Positions 60,737 to 64,000 of a stretch of 64,000 bases of DNA are shown here, piece by piece. A program made the position numbers and the translations under genes. Source of the stretch: CAVTYH01 sp963738835 (lineage in GTDB: Bacteria; Planctomycetota; Planctomycetia; Pirellulales; JADZDJ01); assembly GCA_963738835.1 (NCBI GenBank), contig CAVTYH010000006.1, positions 124,001 through 188,000 of the forward strand, read 5' to 3'. Each line of letters begins with the position of its first letter. The first letter of the stretch is position 1. Below the pieces are notes generated by a model. The model worked only from the letters and a program-made list of their open reading frames with translations. It was not told the DNA's origin and ran no database searches.

Positions 60737-62886
60737 TAGAAATCGAACTTGTCGATATTCTCTTTGTTAAACGTAAACGGCGTGCCCAAGAGAACGTTGT
60801 CGCCTTGGATTTCGATTTTGCCCAGGCGGCCGGCCTGAAGCGACTTGTCGCCGGCGTGCAGTGTGCCTTTGGCTAAAGCATCGGCGGTGAAGACCGTCAG
60901 GTACCCCAGGTCCATCGTATTCCAGAGCACGATGCAATCGGTCACGCCTTCTTTTACGTAAGGCTTGTTGTCATTCGGTAATCCCAGGCCGATGACTTTC
61001 ACATCGTTTCGGCCCGATTGTTTCACGGCTTCTGCCGCGCCTGGCACGGCTGGTGAGCAGATGGCCATGATCAATTTCACGTTGGGATAAGCGTTCAAAA
61101 TGGTGTTCGTTTCGTCGAACGCCTTTTTCTGCAAATCGTCACAAGGCCGCAAAGCCACCATGTGGATGTCGGGATACTTATCGGCCCGGCGTTTTTCGAT
61201 TTGCTTTTGCCACTCGATCATGTTGTCGGCGGTGAGCGAAGCGGTGATGATGGCAAAATCGCCTTTGCCACCGAGCAGCCGGGCCGCGTGGTCCATCAGC
61301 GTAAAGCCGATTCCCTCGGGCGTGGCCTGATTCACAAAGAAGTTGCGCGAATTGGCCTCCGCATCGGCGTCCCAGGTGACGACGTGAATGCCGCGTTCGC
61401 GAGCCTTCCGCAAGACGGAAGAAATTGCCGTGCGATTTTCCACGGCCACGGCAATCACATCGACGCCACGGGTGATCCAGGTATCGACAATTTCGTTTTG
61501 CTTGGCGGGATCGGGATCGGTTGGCCCATCCCAAAGCAATTCAACTCCCAATTCTTTCGCTGCTTCATCCGCGCCTTTGTGAGCGGCGATGAAATAAGCA
61601 TTGCCCAAACTCTTGGGCATCATGGCAACGGTGATTTTCTTGTCGGTCGTGGATTTAGCATTCGGATTCTTCGCATTTGCCGCAGTCGTGCCTGCCTCCC
61701 TCTCCTTTTGGGAGAGGGCCGGGGTGAGGGTGCCAGTGCTCTCCACGCTCGTCAACCGACCACTTTCGGTCAGCAAATTTTTCACCAGCAGCCAATTCGC
61801 GCCGGCGATAATTGCGGCGCTGAGCAAAATCACCAGGCACAACACCGCGACTTGCGAGTTTTTCACTTCAAACATCTCCAGATTATGAGAAAGAGATTGA
61901 ACCGCTCGGGCCCGGCGCGTGCTGAGTCGCTCCATACTAATGGTGACCAACAGCAGCGTGCCCATCAAGATGCCCGCTATATCGCCGCTTTGGCCGGCCA
62001 GCCGCAGACCGTTTTGCAGAATGGCGATGGCGAAGATGCCCATCACCGTGCCTTGAATGGTGCCGCGGCCGCCGAAGATCGAGGTTCCGCCCAGCACCAC
62101 GGCGGTGATGGCAGTTAATTCGTATCCAGTGCCGGCATCGGCCTTCGCCTGGCCCAAATGAGACACGTAGATGATGGCCGACAGACTGGCGATGAGCCCG
62201 GACAGCACGTAAACCAAAATCAATCGACGTTCGACAGGAATTCCGGCGTGGCGCGCACCGTCGGGAGAAAAACCGATTGCGAAGAGTCCGCGGCCAATGG
62301 TGGTGCGCTGCAGCAGAATCCAAAAGCCGATCGCCACGGCCGCAAAAATCGGCAACTGCGCCGGTACGCCGCCGGGCAAGTAACCCTGGCCCAAAAATAA
62401 AAAGCTGTCGGGAAAGCCGGTGAAATTATCGACGCCGCGTGTCAGCCCCTCGGCCAGCCCGCGGAACAGTGAATAGGTCCCCAGCGTCACGATCAGCGGC
62501 GGCAATCGCAATTTGGCAATCAAGACCGCGTTCAAAAAGCCGGCGATCGTGCCGACGACCAGCGTTCCCGCCGCGGCCAAGGGAATCGAAATTCCGGCAT
62601 CGCGCCACATCATGCCAAACAGCACCGCCGAAAGGCCCATCAGAGAACCCACGGATAAATCAATGCCGCCGGTGATGATCACCGGCGTCATGGCGATCGC
62701 CAACAGTCCCACCTCGGCACACAGTCGCGTGATTTCGAACGCATTGCCGCGCGACATGAAATTGGTGCCGGTCGCGCAGAACACGGCGATCTCGGCTACC
62801 AGCACGGTGGCCAGCACAATTTCGTGAGTGATTTGAAACCGCCGCTCCTGTGTAATTTCACTGGGCGGCAAGGGCTCCGAGGCCAT
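60736..62886 (-). CDS. Sugar ABC transporter permease fused to periplasmic binding protein (RhaP/RbsC + RhaS/RbsB)
   Basis: About 716 aa in one unbroken frame from ATG 62886. Residues ~1-330 are a full BPD_transp_2 permease (MTPVIITGGIDLSVGSLMGL; TSIFGGRGTIQGTVMGIF). Next comes an extra membrane helix (VAVLCLVILLSAAIIAGANW), a low-complexity linker that includes a translated dispersed repeat (TLTPALSQKEREAG), and a complete type-I sugar-binding protein (VAMMPKSLGNAYFIAAHKGA to the end). The extra helix would put the binding domain on the periplasmic side. The residues match rhamnose- or ribose-type systems only at family level. The start overlaps the second permease gene. Confidence 0.9.
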   Translation of the reverse strand: MASEPLPPSEITQERRFQITHEIVLATVLVAEIAVFCATGTNFMSRGNAFEITRLCAEVGLLAIAMTPVIITGGIDLSVGSLMGLSAVLFGMMWRDAGISIPLAAAGTLVVGTIAGFLNAVLIAKLRLPPLIVTLGTYSLFRGLAEGLTRGVDNFTGFPDSFLFLGQGYLPGGVPAQLPIFAAVAIGFWILLQRTTIGRGLFAIGFSPDGARHAGIPVERRLILVYVLSGLIASLSAIIYVSHLGQAKADAGTGYELTAITAVVLGGTSIFGGRGTIQGTVMGIFAIAILQNGLRLAGQSGDIAGILMGTLLLVTISMERLSTRRARAVQSLSHNLEMFEVKNSQVAVLCLVILLSAAIIAGANWLLVKNLLTESGRLTSVESTGTLTPALSQKEREAGTTAANAKNPNAKSTTDKKITVAMMPKSLGNAYFIAAHKGADEAAKELGVELLWDGPTDPDPAKQNEIVDTWITRGVDVIAVAVENRTAISSVLRKARERGIHVVTWDADAEANSRNFFVNQATPEGIGFTLMDHAARLLGGKGDFAIITASLTADNMIEWQKQIEKRRADKYPDIHMVALRPCDDLQKKAFDETNTILNAYPNVKLIMAICSPAVPGAAEAVKQSGRNDVKVIGLGLPNDNKPYVKEGVTDCIVLWNTMDLGYLTVFTADALAKGTLHAGDKSLQAGRLGKIEIQGDNVLLGTPFTFNKENIDKFDF
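61695..61732. repeat. Dispersed palindromic repeat in the fusion linker
   Basis: CTCCCTCTCCTTTTGGGAG followed by AGGGCCGGGGTGAGGG. It is the third copy of the family seen at 12771 and 57190, placed exactly in the linker between permease and binding domain. Confidence 0.7.
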
Positions 62887-63814
62887 GCTTCCTCCGCCTG
62901 AAATTGAACGCATCTGAAGCGACTGCAATCAGAATGATTGCGCCTTGAATCGCTTTTTCCCACTGGGCTTCAGTCTTGAGAAACACCAAGGCCGGGCCAA
63001 TCGTGGCCAGCAGAATCACACCAAACAGCACGCCGAACAGGTTTCCTCGACCGCCGGAAATGGCCACGCCGCCGACCACGACCGCGGCAATTACTTTGAG
63101 CTCGAATCCGTCGCCCGCTTTTGGATCGACGCTGGGCAGTTGAGCTGCATTCAACAGCGCGGCCAAGCCTGTGAGAGCGCCCATGAGCACGAACACGCCG
63201 AACACCACTCGCTGCGGACGAACGCCGACCAGCCAAGCCGCGTCGGGATCGGAACCCGTGGCATACACAGCGCGCCCCGCAGCTAAATAGCGGAGTCCCC
63301 AAGCAAAGGCCAGGAACGTCACCGCGGCGATGCCGATAATCAGCCCTTGCCCGATATTCTGCCCTTGGCCGAACCATTGAAAATCGCCCGGCAGATTGTT
63401 GACGAAGGCGCCTTCGCGCCACCAGCGCAAGCCGTCGCGGAAGATGACCATCGTGGCCAGCGTGACGACAATCGATGGCAATCCCAGCACGGCGACAAAG
63501 AGGCCGTTGATGCTGCCCATCGCCGCGCCGATCGCCATCACCGCCGGAACCACCAGCGGCATCGGCAGGCCGGATTTTGCGAGCAGCCCGGCAGCGATTC
63601 CGCAAATCGACAGTTGCGAGCCGATCGAAATATCGATGTTCCGTGCCAGAATGACCAGCGTAATGCCGACGGCCGCCACCAACACCGGCGCGCTGCCGAC
63701 TAGAATCACACGGAATTGATTCCCCTGATAAAACGACGGCGCGGCAACTGCCAGAAGAACGAGCAGCAGGCCATAGGCTGCGGCAATCGAAAGTTCTCGT
63801 CGATATTTCGACAT
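62858..63814 (-). CDS. Sugar ABC transporter permease (RhaQ/RbsC type)
   Basis: This 318-aa inner-membrane permease has about nine helices and the family motifs LVILARNIDISIGSQLSIC, TLATMVIFRDGLRWW and AISGGRGNLFGVLFG. Its ATG overlaps the stop of the ATPase gene (TGATG at 63812-63816), and its end overlaps the start of the fused permease-binding protein by 29 bases. The three genes are therefore one operon. It forms the second half of the transmembrane channel. Confidence 0.93.
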   Translation of the reverse strand: MSKYRRELSIAAAYGLLLVLLAVAAPSFYQGNQFRVILVGSAPVLVAAVGITLVILARNIDISIGSQLSICGIAAGLLAKSGLPMPLVVPAVMAIGAAMGSINGLFVAVLGLPSIVVTLATMVIFRDGLRWWREGAFVNNLPGDFQWFGQGQNIGQGLIIGIAAVTFLAFAWGLRYLAAGRAVYATGSDPDAAWLVGVRPQRVVFGVFVLMGALTGLAALLNAAQLPSVDPKAGDGFELKVIAAVVVGGVAISGGRGNLFGVLFGVILLATIGPALVFLKTEAQWEKAIQGAIILIAVASDAFNFRRRKHGLGALAAQ

Positions 63815-64000
63815 CAGGCACTCCCCACGCCTGCTGCGGCATGCCCGAGCGCTAGAGCCAAGATAGATTCTTGCGTCGCCTCAGCACGCTCTAGTGTGCC
63901 GGCCACGGTGCCGGCGTGCATGACGACAATGCGGTCGCTCATTCCCAAAATCTCGGGCAGCTCGGAAGAAATCATCAAAATCGCCATGCCGCACGCCGCC
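63814..64000 (-). CDS. Sugar ABC transporter ATPase, C-terminal part only (window edge)
   Basis: The frame is open to the right window edge and ends at TGA 63814. The visible 61 residues include MAILMISSELPEILGMSDRI and VVMHAGTVAGTL, the C-terminal end of the RbsA/XylG/RhaT-type double ATPase. It is the first visible gene of the transporter operon, and its stop overlaps the next start. Confidence 0.9.
   Translation of the reverse strand, partial: AACGMAILMISSELPEILGMSDRIVVMHAGTVAGTLERAEATQESILALALGHAAAGVGSA

Overview
The window looks like a chromosomal piece of a planctomycete, probably of the Pirellulales type. This is an inference from gene content, not a database match. Supporting signs are lipid A synthesis (lpxB) and other Gram-negative envelope genes, many secreted proteins with Tat or lipoprotein signals, a Prc protease, dispersed intergenic palindromes, a large set of glycoside hydrolases with beta-propeller and TPR proteins, and high GC. 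The sequence itself carries about nineteen single-base indels in otherwise well-conserved genes. I read most of these as consensus errors of the assembly, so many genes below span two frames and are listed as one CDS.

Layout. 1-7.3 kb (+): a co-directional cluster of an AMP-forming acyl ligase (cut by the window edge), an acyl/aldehyde dehydrogenase, an iron alcohol dehydrogenase, a PQQ-type lipoprotein propeller, a Tat-exported NHL propeller and a HemN/HemW-like radical SAM enzyme. Read together, this is a carboxylate-to-aldehyde-to-alcohol reduction module with an added radical step. 7.4-10.2 kb (-): feoA-feoA-feoB ferrous iron uptake behind a good Fur box. 10.3-12.2 kb (-): a zinc-ribbon membrane protein. 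12.2-14.7 kb: a mostly non-coding, repeat-rich stretch with one integron attC site and one cassette ORF. 14.7-22.7 kb (+): a housekeeping run (prc, a 32-aa basic protein, a FabZ-like dehydratase, rhomboid, trmB, a glycosyltransferase, lpxB, a nucleoside phosphorylase). 22.7-24.6 kb (-): a DUF692 (MNIO) plus DUF2063 pair with no visible precursor peptide. 24.7-42.2 kb: RidA, FIST, a large secreted repeat protein, Mpg, a di-haem oxidoreductase, an SDR, a membrane spermidine-synthase fusion, a secreted HExxH protein, tRNA-His, and an RND efflux pump with its adaptor.

42.5-64 kb is a carbohydrate-utilisation region: xylA, a BNR propeller, a DUF5107-TPR protein, a GH50-like GH-A enzyme, two GH2 enzymes, a PL22-like oligogalacturonate lyase, and a RbsC/RhaP-type sugar ABC transporter. 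In that transporter one permease is fused to the periplasmic sugar-binding protein. An IS630-family element sits between the lyase and the transporter; it inserted exactly in the transporter gene's stop codon, changing TAA to TAG without changing the protein.

Most worth a second look: the permease-binding-protein fusion with a dispersed repeat in its linker, the orphan MNIO pair, the acid-reducing cluster at the left edge, the lone attC/cassette, and the phased A-tracts upstream of the DUF5107-TPR gene.
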